DNA of 56,205 nucleotides, taken from NCBI GenBank assembly GCA_944385895.1, contig CALWYZ010000016.1, forward strand, positions 1 to 56,205, written 5' to 3'. Under the pieces are notes generated by a model. That model worked only from the letters and a program-made list of their open reading frames with translations. It had not been told where the DNA came from and did no database searches. The position numbers and the translations under genes are program-made. Source of the DNA: an uncultured Clostridia bacterium (lineage in GTDB: Bacteria > Bacillota > Clostridia > Oscillospirales > QAKW01). Positions 49,814 through 56,205 of this stretch are shown piece after piece. Each line of letters begins with the position of its first letter. Position 1 is the first letter of the stretch.

Positions 49814-51883
49814 ATGGCTGAGTTAACAACAAAAACTATACGCAACATCTGTCTTTTAGGGCATGGCGGCAGCGGAAAGACTTCCATTGCAGAGGCCATG
49901 CTTTATTGTGCCGGGCAGACTGACAGATTGGGAAAAATCGCAGACGGAAATACCGTTTTGGATTTTGACAGTGAAGAGAAAAAACGTAAATATTCAATAT
50001 CTTTGGCAACCGCCTCTCTTATGTGGAAAGATATAAAAATAAATATACTTGACGCCCCAGGTTATCTTGACTTTGAAGGTGAAGTTGCCGAGGCGATACG
50101 TGTTGCGGATGCCGCTGTTATTGTAGCTGACGGCAAAGCAGGCGTTGAAGTGGGGACAGAGCTGGCATGGGAATATGTTCAAAAAGCCGCTTTGCCAAGC
50201 GCGTTTTTTGTAAATAAATGCGATGATCCCGAAAGTGATTTTGGAAGAACATTCGAGCAGCTGCGTGACAAATTCGGACGCAATGTCTGCCCCACTTTCG
50301 TACCGGTTAAATCTGACTCACAGATAAAATTTGTAAATCTGATATATATGAAGGTATATTCGTTTGACAGTAACGGATCTCGCACAGAGGAGCCCATGAC
50401 TGATCAGATAGCTGCCGAAATCGAAAAATACCTTGAGCCGCTCAGAGAGGCAATTGCCATGACGTCCGACGAGCTGCTTGAAAAATATTTTAACGGCGAT
50501 GATATAACTATAGATGAGATGGTAATGGCATTACATGAAGGAATTATAGTCGGTTCTATCGTACCGGTTTTTTCAGGCGCTTCTTCAAAGCTATGGGGAA
50601 TTAAAGGGCTTATGGATACGGTTGCTGATTCTTTCCCGCGTCATACCGCCAAAAAATATGAAAAGATAGTGTCGGCCGACGGTGAAATCGCAGACTTGGA
50701 AATTAATCCTGACGGCGACTGTTCTATCTACATATTCAAAACACTGGTAGACCAATTCGGTAAAATGAGCCTTTTTAAAGTCATGAACGGAACACTCAAA
50801 CGCGACATGACTCTTAAAAACAGCAGAACAGGCAGTTCTGAAAAGTTCTCACATATTTATATTTTAAAAGGTTCAAAGCAAACCGAGGTTGAATCACTTT
50901 GCTGCGGAGATATCGGTATGATTTCCAAGCTTTCATCAGCAGCTACCTGCGATACTTTTTATGCTAAAGATGCCGTTGAATACAAAAAAACGGAGTTTCC
51001 AAAACCGTATCTGCGCAAAGGCATTATGACCTCAGATAAGGGCGATGAAGATAAAATATCTTCCGCAGTCCAGAAGCTTCTTGATGAGGACCCCACTTTA
51101 AAATACGAAAACAACTCTGAGACAAAGCAGATGCTGATATCCGGTATGGGAGATATACATATCGACATAATCGCCTCTAAGCTCAAAACGCGTTATGGTA
51201 TAAATATTCAGATGAGCGATCCTAAAATCGCTTACAGAGAGACTATCAAAAAGTCTGTTCAGGCTGAAGGTAAACATAAAAAACAATCCGGCGGCTCAGG
51301 TCAGTACGGTCATGTAAAAATCACTTTTTCTCATGGCGATGCTGAAGGACTAACCTTTACTCAAAGCGTTGTCGGCGGAAGTGTTCCGAAAGGATACTAC
51401 CCTGCTGTTGAAAAAGGCTTGCTTGAAGCAATGCAAAAAGGCGTATTAGCCGGATACCCGGTGGTAAATCTTGCGGCAGATCTTTACGACGGCTCTTATC
51501 ATCCGGTGGATTCGAATGAAATTTCATTCAAGCTTGCAGCAAAGCTTGCCTATAAAGAGGGACTGCCCAAAGCAAATCCGGTACTTTTAGAGCCGATAGG
51601 GACACTTACCGTCTCAGTTCCAAAAGATATGGTCGGAGATGTGATGGGAGACCTCAACAAACGCCGCGGACATGTAATGGGCATGAACCCCGACAACAAT
51701 AGACCCGGATACACTCTTGTTGAGGCAGAAGCACCTGAGGCTGAAATGACAGATTACACAATCTCTCTGCGCGCCATGTCTCAGGGCCGCGCTAAATATA
51801 GCTTCGTTTTCGCACGCTATGATGAAGTGCCGGGCAATGAAGCTCAGAAAATAATAGCCGCCGCAAAAGTAGATAACGATTAA
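49814..51883 (+). CDS. Elongation factor G-like paralogue
   Basis: The 689-residue GTPase has the EF-G layout: G1 GHGGSGKTSIAEAML, G3 DAPGYLDFEGEV, G4 NKCDDP, then domains II-V (GSGQYGHVKITF, GVLAGYPVVNLAADLYDGSYHPVDSNE, VMGDLNKRRGHVMGMN). It differs from canonical FusA (the G1 loop is GHGGSGKT and the fusA rps/tuf neighbours are missing), so it is the second EF-G-like type common in Firmicutes, with a less defined role in translation or stress. The ATG follows AAAGGAGTT. It stands alone between promoter and terminator. Confidence 0.92.
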   Translation: MAELTTKTIRNICLLGHGGSGKTSIAEAMLYCAGQTDRLGKIADGNTVLDFDSEEKKRKYSISLATASLMWKDIKINILDAPGYLDFEGEVAEAIRVADAAVIVADGKAGVEVGTELAWEYVQKAALPSAFFVNKCDDPESDFGRTFEQLRDKFGRNVCPTFVPVKSDSQIKFVNLIYMKVYSFDSNGSRTEEPMTDQIAAEIEKYLEPLREAIAMTSDELLEKYFNGDDITIDEMVMALHEGIIVGSIVPVFSGASSKLWGIKGLMDTVADSFPRHTAKKYEKIVSADGEIADLEINPDGDCSIYIFKTLVDQFGKMSLFKVMNGTLKRDMTLKNSRTGSSEKFSHIYILKGSKQTEVESLCCGDIGMISKLSSAATCDTFYAKDAVEYKKTEFPKPYLRKGIMTSDKGDEDKISSAVQKLLDEDPTLKYENNSETKQMLISGMGDIHIDIIASKLKTRYGINIQMSDPKIAYRETIKKSVQAEGKHKKQSGGSGQYGHVKITFSHGDAEGLTFTQSVVGGSVPKGYYPAVEKGLLEAMQKGVLAGYPVVNLAADLYDGSYHPVDSNEISFKLAAKLAYKEGLPKANPVLLEPIGTLTVSVPKDMVGDVMGDLNKRRGHVMGMNPDNNRPGYTLVEAEAPEAEMTDYTISLRAMSQGRAKYSFVFARYDEVPGNEAQKIIAAAKVDND

Positions 51884-51892
51884 AAAACAAAA

Positions 51893-51928
51893 TAAAAACC
51901 GCCGTGATACCGGCGGTTTTTATTTTTA
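51893..51928 (+). terminator. Intrinsic terminator of the EF-G-like gene
   Basis: AAAACCGCCG and CGGCGGTTTT around TGATAC, followed by a T-rich run. Confidence 0.88.
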
Positions 51929-51985
51929 TCAAAGCATATAATAAATACATTATGTTTTCAAGGCAATTAGTAATCGACAGTTGTA

Positions 51986-52090
51986 TCAAGTATAATTCAA
52001 TAATTGCACAGACATTATGCTTAAAGCAATAATTACTCCAACAGCAAAATATCTATATTTTAAAAAAGTGTTTACCGGATATTCCTTCAA
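51986..52090 (-). CDS. Possible small membrane peptide or gene fragment
   Basis: A 34-codon open frame from TTG 52090 encodes YFAVGVIIALSIMSVQLL, a plausible transmembrane helix, and ends at TGA 51986. No ribosome binding site is visible. It lies directly behind the broken acetyltransferase gene and may be debris of the same event. Low confidence. Confidence 0.2.
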   Translation of the reverse strand: MKEYPVNTFLKYRYFAVGVIIALSIMSVQLLNYT

Positions 52091-52097
52091 AAATAAA

Positions 52098-52385
52098 TCA
52101 TATCTGTAAGCATAACACCCCAGTCATAAATCGGGTATCAATAAAAAAGTTTTTAATACTGTGAATGAATCCGCACTTTTCATAAAACGGAATTGTTAAA
52201 GGGCTGTCACCTGTTGCAACTTCAAGTATGGAGTACCTCCCCTTATTAAACTCTATCAACGTCATGCCGCATCCCATGCCTTGAAGCTGACGGGCAGCTG
52301 CAATATTTTTTATTTCAAGCACGCCTTTGCCTGCACCCATGACAACGCACTCTGCTTTTGCGCTGTTATCTTCTAATATGTACAT
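52098..52385 (-). pseudogene. Broken GNAT acetyltransferase gene
   Basis: The 95-codon frame holds a GNAT acetyl-CoA region (EIKNIAAARQLQGMGCGMTLIEF) and the motif VATGDSPLTIPFYEKCGF typical of one acetyltransferase group. The N-terminal strand and helix are missing, a few residues after LIEF are deleted, and at the end another frame (PIYDWGVMLTDMIYF, stop near 52090) continues the expected C-terminus, so a frameshift lies near 52130. Its 5' end overlaps the end of the regulator gene by 13 bp. I take it as a truncated pseudogene. Confidence 0.7.
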
Positions 52386-52930
52386 ACGATGACTTCACAC
52401 GGGTTTTCAAAACCACGGTTTGCCATGGAAAGGTTATTGTGATTTTTGATTTGTTCCCGATAAATAATGAACGGAAAATAGTAACTGCCGTCACTGAGGT
52501 AATTACAAATATCCCCGCCATGGAAGTCCCGGCGTCCGGCAAATATTTCTTTGATATGCATCCGGCTTTCCTGTTCAGCCAGCCGCTCCATAAATTCATC
52601 AGAAAAACCAGCTGCCAGTGCCCGAAGGGCATTATCCTTAATCTGTGCAGGAGGGATATCCTGATACTGCATATATTTTTCTAATACCTTTTTCTGTTTC
52701 TGATACTTTTCCGCCAGTTTGACTCCCGGAACCGTCAAAACCGTTTTACGATTCTCCAAACGTTCTACAATATTCAGCTTTTCCAGCGTATCCAGCGTAC
52801 GAGTGACTACCCATTTACTCACATTCAGGCTTCTGGCGGAATCCGTTACCGTACGCTTTGACGGTTCCGCCGTCAGGTAATAAAGCAGCAGCTGAATTTG
52901 AAACGGCGTTAAGTTTTCTTTTTCTGACAT
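52373..52930 (-). CDS. Winged-helix transcriptional regulator, probably C-terminally truncated
   Basis: The protein has about 185 residues from ATG 52930 (CGGAGGGGA ahead). A winged helix-turn-helix occupies residues about 10-65 (TVTDSARSLNVSKWVVTRTLDTLEKLNIVERLENRK), similar to MarR or DtxR-type folds. The rest is helical, then YYFPFIIYREQIKNHNNLSMANRGFENPCEVIV. From memory, related gut Firmicute proteins continue well beyond that point, whereas this one ends four residues later where the acetyltransferase remnant begins. It is the last gene of the methyltransferase cluster and a candidate controller of the palindrome at 56016. Confidence 0.72.
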   Translation of the reverse strand: MSEKENLTPFQIQLLLYYLTAEPSKRTVTDSARSLNVSKWVVTRTLDTLEKLNIVERLENRKTVLTVPGVKLAEKYQKQKKVLEKYMQYQDIPPAQIKDNALRALAAGFSDEFMERLAEQESRMHIKEIFAGRRDFHGGDICNYLSDGSYYFPFIIYREQIKNHNNLSMANRGFENPCEVIVCTY

Positions 52931-52971
52931 GAAAATCCCCTCCGGTATTGTATTTGTATAAGGTAAAAACA

Positions 52972-53778
52972 CTATAAAATCAAATGAATCATCTTCACCA
53001 TACAAAACCGGTCAGAAACAGCCATACTAACCTTGGTGGATAGTTTTAAGCCGTTTTTGGGAATATAACGGTAGTAAGGCTCTTCCATAATGTCCGTAGG
53101 CCCACCGCCGATCTTTCTGGCCAGTTCCGCTGCCGAATCTACATAAAAGAACATCTGTGCATCGGCGTGGCCGACCTGTTTCATGTACTTCTTTTGCATC
53201 ATAGCCATGCCTTTTTTGTTCACTGTATCAAAGACGACTTCTATATCTCCGAATTGTCTGAGCATACAAAACAGGGAAATAACCTTATCTTCCTCAAAAT
53301 AGTGAAACAGCCCGCCTGCGGTAACGAGGATAGGGGCGTCGGGCAAATCCGTGCGAACCTGCCTGATCCAGTCCTTGGAAAAGGCATCTCCGGCAAGATA
53401 GGTTTCCCGTTCCGGCTCCGGGAGCAGTTCCCGCCGGTAGTCAATGACATGCGGCAAATCAACGGCATACCAGCGCGTCTTTCCGTTATCACAGCGGTAA
53501 TAAGTTGTTTCAAGTCCGCAGCCCAGCTGGACGATCACGCCATCCGGTTTGCGCATTAAAAACTCCTGAATAAACCGATCCATATTGGCAGAGCGAGCCG
53601 CTGAAGCCAGCAGGGTATACTGGCTTTGACTGCCGTTTCCCAACAGGTCAGATGGCAGCTTTTCTTTTAATTCCAGAGCCTTTTTATCATATATGATCTG
53701 CGGACAGTGCCCACTGGCATAAATTCTTCCTAGCATAGGGATAAACAGGGTATCTTCTACAACGCCTAATTTCTGCAT
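52972..53778 (-). CDS. LCM/PPM1-family SAM-dependent methyltransferase (copy 1)
   Basis: The 268-residue protein belongs to the leucine carboxyl methyltransferase-like O-methyltransferases (COG3315 type), often in natural-product pathways. Motif I is VIQLGCGLETTYYRCD, motif II YAVDLPHVIDYRRELLPE, then LVTAGGLFHYFEEDKV. It should methylate a carboxyl or hydroxyl of a small molecule. It lies 24 bp after the class I methyltransferase gene. It shares its layout with the gene at 55147-56001, so two diverged LCM enzymes flank the cluster. Confidence 0.83.
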   Translation of the reverse strand: MQKLGVVEDTLFIPMLGRIYASGHCPQIIYDKKALELKEKLPSDLLGNGSQSQYTLLASAARSANMDRFIQEFLMRKPDGVIVQLGCGLETTYYRCDNGKTRWYAVDLPHVIDYRRELLPEPERETYLAGDAFSKDWIRQVRTDLPDAPILVTAGGLFHYFEEDKVISLFCMLRQFGDIEVVFDTVNKKGMAMMQKKYMKQVGHADAQMFFYVDSAAELARKIGGGPTDIMEEPYYRYIPKNGLKLSTKVSMAVSDRFCMVKMIHLIL

Positions 53779-53802
53779 AACCAGTCCTCCTTTATAGTGA
53801 GA

Positions 53803-54618
53803 TTATTTCCGGCCTACCAGGAGTCTGGAAGATCCCAGCATCATCATAGCTGCTCGGCGGTGTGAGCCGAACGCCTCTTGTGCAGTATCAATGAGACGAA
53901 CATCCTGATACCCCATATCCCGCAGTTTCTGCGCAAAACCTTCCATGTCACCGTACATTTTTGGTTTCATATCATCGTTGAGTGCAAAGACACCGCCTTT
54001 TTTCAATACCCGCAGGCTTTCCAGCAGCAGTTTCTGCATATCTGCACCCATAACATTGTGATAGACATAGTTGCTGATGACCACATCAAAGCTCTCATCA
54101 GGAAAATCCAGATGCTTCGCATCACCGTGCTGGAATACACAATGGGAAGCCACGCCCTCGCTGGCAGCATTTTTCTCGCAGAGCACCTTGCTGTAATTGT
54201 ACACAGCACCCCAGTAATCAACGCCAATCACTTTTGCTTTCGGCCATGTCAGAGCCGCACGGATTGCCAGTGCTCCGGAGCCACATCCAACTTCGAGAAT
54301 CTTTCCATCGCCATCATAGTCCAGATGGGAGAGGACAACCCGGTGAACTTGTTCCATGATTCCGCCGCCGCCAAAGGCATACTGCCGTCTGATCCATGTG
54401 ATCCAGAACAGCAAAGCCACAAGTGCGATTGTGATAACAGCAAACAAAACACCCAGAACAGCAACACGGAATACATAAAAAGAGAGTACAGCCAGCACAG
54501 TGGCCAAAACTCCGATTCCGCCAATGATGTAAAAGACAGGATTGGACATCCAGCTTCCGTAATCTTCCCCGTGAGTTCCAAGTCGAATATTCTCCTGTTT
54601 TAATTCTTTCTTGTTCAT
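53803..54618 (-). CDS. Membrane-anchored class I SAM-dependent methyltransferase
   Basis: The 271-residue protein has two N-terminal transmembrane helices (about residues 28-50 and 52-73), then a UbiE-like methyltransferase: ILEVGCGSGALAIRAA (motif I), VIGVDYWG (motif II), DFPDESFDVVISNYVYHNV (motif post-II) and LRVLKKGGVFALND. Membrane anchoring suggests a lipophilic or membrane-delivered substrate. It is in the middle of the cluster with small gaps on both sides. Confidence 0.85.
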   Translation of the reverse strand: MNKKELKQENIRLGTHGEDYGSWMSNPVFYIIGGIGVLATVLAVLSFYVFRVAVLGVLFAVITIALVALLFWITWIRRQYAFGGGGIMEQVHRVVLSHLDYDGDGKILEVGCGSGALAIRAALTWPKAKVIGVDYWGAVYNYSKVLCEKNAASEGVASHCVFQHGDAKHLDFPDESFDVVISNYVYHNVMGADMQKLLLESLRVLKKGGVFALNDDMKPKMYGDMEGFAQKLRDMGYQDVRLIDTAQEAFGSHRRAAMMMLGSSRLLVGRK

Positions 54619-54637
54619 TGCATTATCTCCTCTATAT

Positions 54638-55150
54638 TTATGATCTCATCAACAATAGTCCTATCCCTGCCTGCACCGCCGCCATCAGGGGACAAAGGAT
54701 CAATGGCCATTGCAACAGATGCTCCGGCAATGCGTAGCTTTTCATCCAGGCTTTGAACGCATAACCGGGGTGCCCTTCCGTACCAGGAATCATAAAACGG
54801 CGTTTCGCCCTTTTCTGGATGAGAAAGATATCCAGAAAAAACAGATCGCACAGGTTTATCATCATCCACTGGATGTATCCTGTCAGCGTCATCTGCCAAA
54901 ACCCATGGGTGCCGCCTTCCACCATGCTGACTGTCCCGTAGAGCAAGAGAGGCAGAAGCTCTCCTAAAAAGATCCATAGCCGGTAAAAGCGATTCTCCGC
55001 TTTTGAGGGAGGTTCCGGCGCATTCTTGATAATATCAAGCGGGTAGCTGGGAAACATCAGTCGGGGATTGTACAGTGCCACGGCAGCAGCAAATAAATTA
55101 AAATAGGCTGCCATGGCAAATCCGTCCAATATCGTTCGCATCCAGTTCAT
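54638..55150 (-). CDS. Hypothetical membrane protein of the methyltransferase cluster
   Basis: I do not recognise a family. The 170-residue protein has four hydrophobic segments (about residues 9-27, 55-75, 85-107 and 145-167) with a charged loop QKRAKRRFMIPGTEGHPGYAFKAWMKSY. The ATG overlaps the stop of the upstream methyltransferase gene by 4 bp, so it is translated with it. It may hold the methyltransferases or their substrate at the membrane. Confidence 0.72.
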   Translation of the reverse strand: MNWMRTILDGFAMAAYFNLFAAAVALYNPRLMFPSYPLDIIKNAPEPPSKAENRFYRLWIFLGELLPLLLYGTVSMVEGGTHGFWQMTLTGYIQWMMINLCDLFFLDIFLIQKRAKRRFMIPGTEGHPGYAFKAWMKSYALPEHLLQWPLILCPLMAAVQAGIGLLLMRS

Positions 55151-56001
55151 CCAGATTCCTCCTTAAAACGCACTCGCACAATCTGCAAATGGAGCGGTCC
55201 GTCGGCGATTTTAGCCAGAAGGCGGTGAATGGGGCTTACCCCCGGTCCCTCCAGTTTCTGATAGCCCTGCATATACCCGCAGCTGGAAACAGAGAGCAAT
55301 GGTGACCAGCTCTCCAGCTCTCCTTTGGCATCCTTTACGGAGAAATATGCACCGACATCCTTGATCCCCGCCTGTTTTACCCAGGTTTTCAGCATTAGTT
55401 TGACAGCGGTTTTGCCTGCTGCATCAAAAACCAGACGTCCTCCCGGAAAGTGTTCGGCCATTGCCTTAACCAACTGCTTCATCTGGTTTGTAGTAAAATA
55501 GTAGAATACACCGGCGGCAAACATCACTGCACCATTCTCAGGATCAAACCGTACAGCTTTCATCCAACTCAGATCTGTTAAATCACAAGCCAAATTTTCT
55601 TCCCGCTCTCCGGCAGGAAGCAATTGATTCCGCAGCGCAATCACATCCGGCATGTCAATATTCCAGATATGGCACTGACCGTTGTCGCACATTCGTCCGG
55701 TGTTGTCCAATCCGCAGCCAAGATTAATGACTGCGGCGTTTGGATGTTGATAGAGATAGTCCCGTATCTCCCATGCAAGATCATTTTGGCGCATGGCTAC
55801 TTCCAATGCACCAAAGCTATGCATGATACTTTCCGATTGTTTTTCTAATGCAGAAAAATCATACTCCACTTTTTTTATCAACTCCCCGGCTGCTTTATCC
55901 TGAAACAATCCGGGAAACTTCCGGGAACAAAGCCATCGGGCGTATAGCGGAATGATCAATGTTTCCTGTAATGAATTCTTTTTAATTGTATATTTTTTCA
56001 T
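55147..56001 (-). CDS. LCM/PPM1-family SAM-dependent methyltransferase (copy 2)
   Basis: The 284-residue protein shares the layout of the LCM enzyme at 52972-53778: IIPLYARWLCSRKFPG near the N-terminus, motif I AVINLGCGLDNTGRMCD, NIDMPDVIALRNQLLP, then MFAAGVFYYFTTNQM. The two are paralogues of low similarity, probably acting on different positions or substrates. The ATG follows AAAGGGCAG. A GTTAGC palindrome lies 15 bp upstream of the start, in the expected 5' leader. Confidence 0.84.
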   Translation of the reverse strand: MKKYTIKKNSLQETLIIPLYARWLCSRKFPGLFQDKAAGELIKKVEYDFSALEKQSESIMHSFGALEVAMRQNDLAWEIRDYLYQHPNAAVINLGCGLDNTGRMCDNGQCHIWNIDMPDVIALRNQLLPAGEREENLACDLTDLSWMKAVRFDPENGAVMFAAGVFYYFTTNQMKQLVKAMAEHFPGGRLVFDAAGKTAVKLMLKTWVKQAGIKDVGAYFSVKDAKGELESWSPLLSVSSCGYMQGYQKLEGPGVSPIHRLLAKIADGPLHLQIVRVRFKEESG

Positions 56002-56013
56002 AATCTGCCCTTT

Positions 56014-56034
56014 GAGTTAGCTATCGCTAACCTC
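56014..56034. promoter_or_regulatory. GTTAGC-n4-GCTAAC palindromic operator
   Basis: GTTAGC (56016-56021), TATC and GCTAAC (56026-56031) lie between a -10-like TAAAAT and the ribosome binding site of the first methyltransferase gene. The outward sequence AGGTTAGC recalls half-sites of DtxR/IdeR-type metal boxes. That similarity is by eye. Confidence 0.6.
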
Positions 56035-56117
56035 TTTTTCATTTATTTTAACAGATTTAAAAAATTTTTTCTACTCAAATTGCTCTTTTAATTCCTATAA
56101 GATATTTTAGGGGTCCT

Positions 56118-56205
56118 TTACGCAAGTTTCCAGTTCTGGCTTTCTGTCTGTAATTTTACCATGCGGGTATAGATACCGTCTTGCCGGAGCAGGGTATCCG
56201 GATCG
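56118..56205 (-). CDS. 3' end of an ABC exporter gene (partial)
   Basis: From the window edge to a TAA at 56118-56120 the minus strand encodes DPDTLLRQDGIYTRMVKLQ and then TESQNWKLA. This matches the C-terminus of the ATPase domain of fused ABC permease-ATPase exporters, which often end with the sequence Tyr-x-Arg-Met-x-x-Leu-Gln. The 5' part lies outside the window. It is on the same strand as the methyltransferase cluster, 116 bp upstream of its first gene. Confidence 0.65.
   Translation of the reverse strand, partial: DPDTLLRQDGIYTRMVKLQTESQNWKLA

Noticed and set aside
49814..51883. Canonical fusA or a TetM-type resistance protein
   Set aside because: It lacks the str-operon neighbours of fusA, and I saw no TetM-specific signature; the sequence fits the EF-G-like paralogue group.

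Overview
This 56.2-kb window is a chromosomal segment of a low-GC, Gram-positive, spore-forming anaerobe, most likely a gut Clostridia member (Oscillospiraceae/Ruminococcaceae-like). Evidence for this is spoIIID, the rpmG-secE-nusG-rplK-rplA-rplJ-rplL order, an L10 leader RNA, a fused ispDF, CarD, strong GGAGG ribosome binding sites, consensus sigma-A promoters and a Na+-pump decarboxylase subunit. I saw no rRNA, tRNA, CRISPR array, insertion sequence or phage gene.

Layout. 0-10.8 kb is accessory metabolism: a GH4 glycosidase with a divergent AraC regulator, a membrane-anchored hydrolase, an acyl-CoA ligase with an E2-like acyltransferase, an HdeD-like membrane protein, a TetR regulator that seems to start at AUU, an aminotransferase, and a GH109-like Gfo/Idh/MocA protein with its own divergent AraC regulator. 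10.8-24.3 kb is housekeeping: tig-clpP-clpX, a phosphoesterase, then signal peptidase-rbgA-rnhB-yraN-dipeptidase-thrC, then the ribosomal and transcription genes. A patch of decayed small genes lies between the signal peptidase gene and rplL. 24.3-30.4 kb holds a glycosyltransferase/pyruvyltransferase fusion, ruvX, apbE, spoIIID, an acetyltransferase, an anchored protein and nadE.

30.4-37.8 kb contains two riboswitch-controlled units. The first is a yybP-ykoY-like (Mn2+ type) leader with a perfect intrinsic terminator, in front of a stand-alone Na+-translocating decarboxylase beta subunit and a 42-residue gamma-like peptide. The second is a guanine-type purine riboswitch in front of xpt, followed by a BMP-type nucleoside ABC importer, so salvage enzyme and uptake system form one purine regulon.

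37.8-46.8 kb carries a D-2-hydroxyacid dehydrogenase with a cysteine-rich tail, a 13-cysteine small protein, a ferritin-like protein, an ADP-ribosylglycohydrolase-like protein, and a protease/lipoprotein locus reshaped by an apparently perfect 637-bp direct repeat. That repeat gives two paralogous lipoprotein genes the same 3' end and leaves an orphan glycohydrolase 3' fragment. Both units carry tiny leader ORFs, and the second lipoprotein gene is frameshifted at an A7 tract. A drug/metabolite transporter and an XRE regulator-lipoprotein pair follow. 46.9-51.9 kb has ispDF, carD, a HAD phosphatase and an EF-G paralogue.

From 52.1 kb to the end, composition and gene content change: a broken acetyltransferase gene abuts a probably truncated winged-helix regulator, followed upstream by a polar cluster of three SAM methyltransferases, a membrane protein and the end of an ABC exporter. 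A GTTAGC-n4-GCTAAC palindrome sits between promoter and first methyltransferase. It looks like an acquired small-molecule modification/transport locus, perhaps metal-responsive.

The two strongest candidates for undescribed biology are the riboswitch-controlled orphan decarboxylase beta/gamma pair and the methyltransferase/ABC cluster. Protein calls rest on remembered family motifs and gene order; no database search was run.
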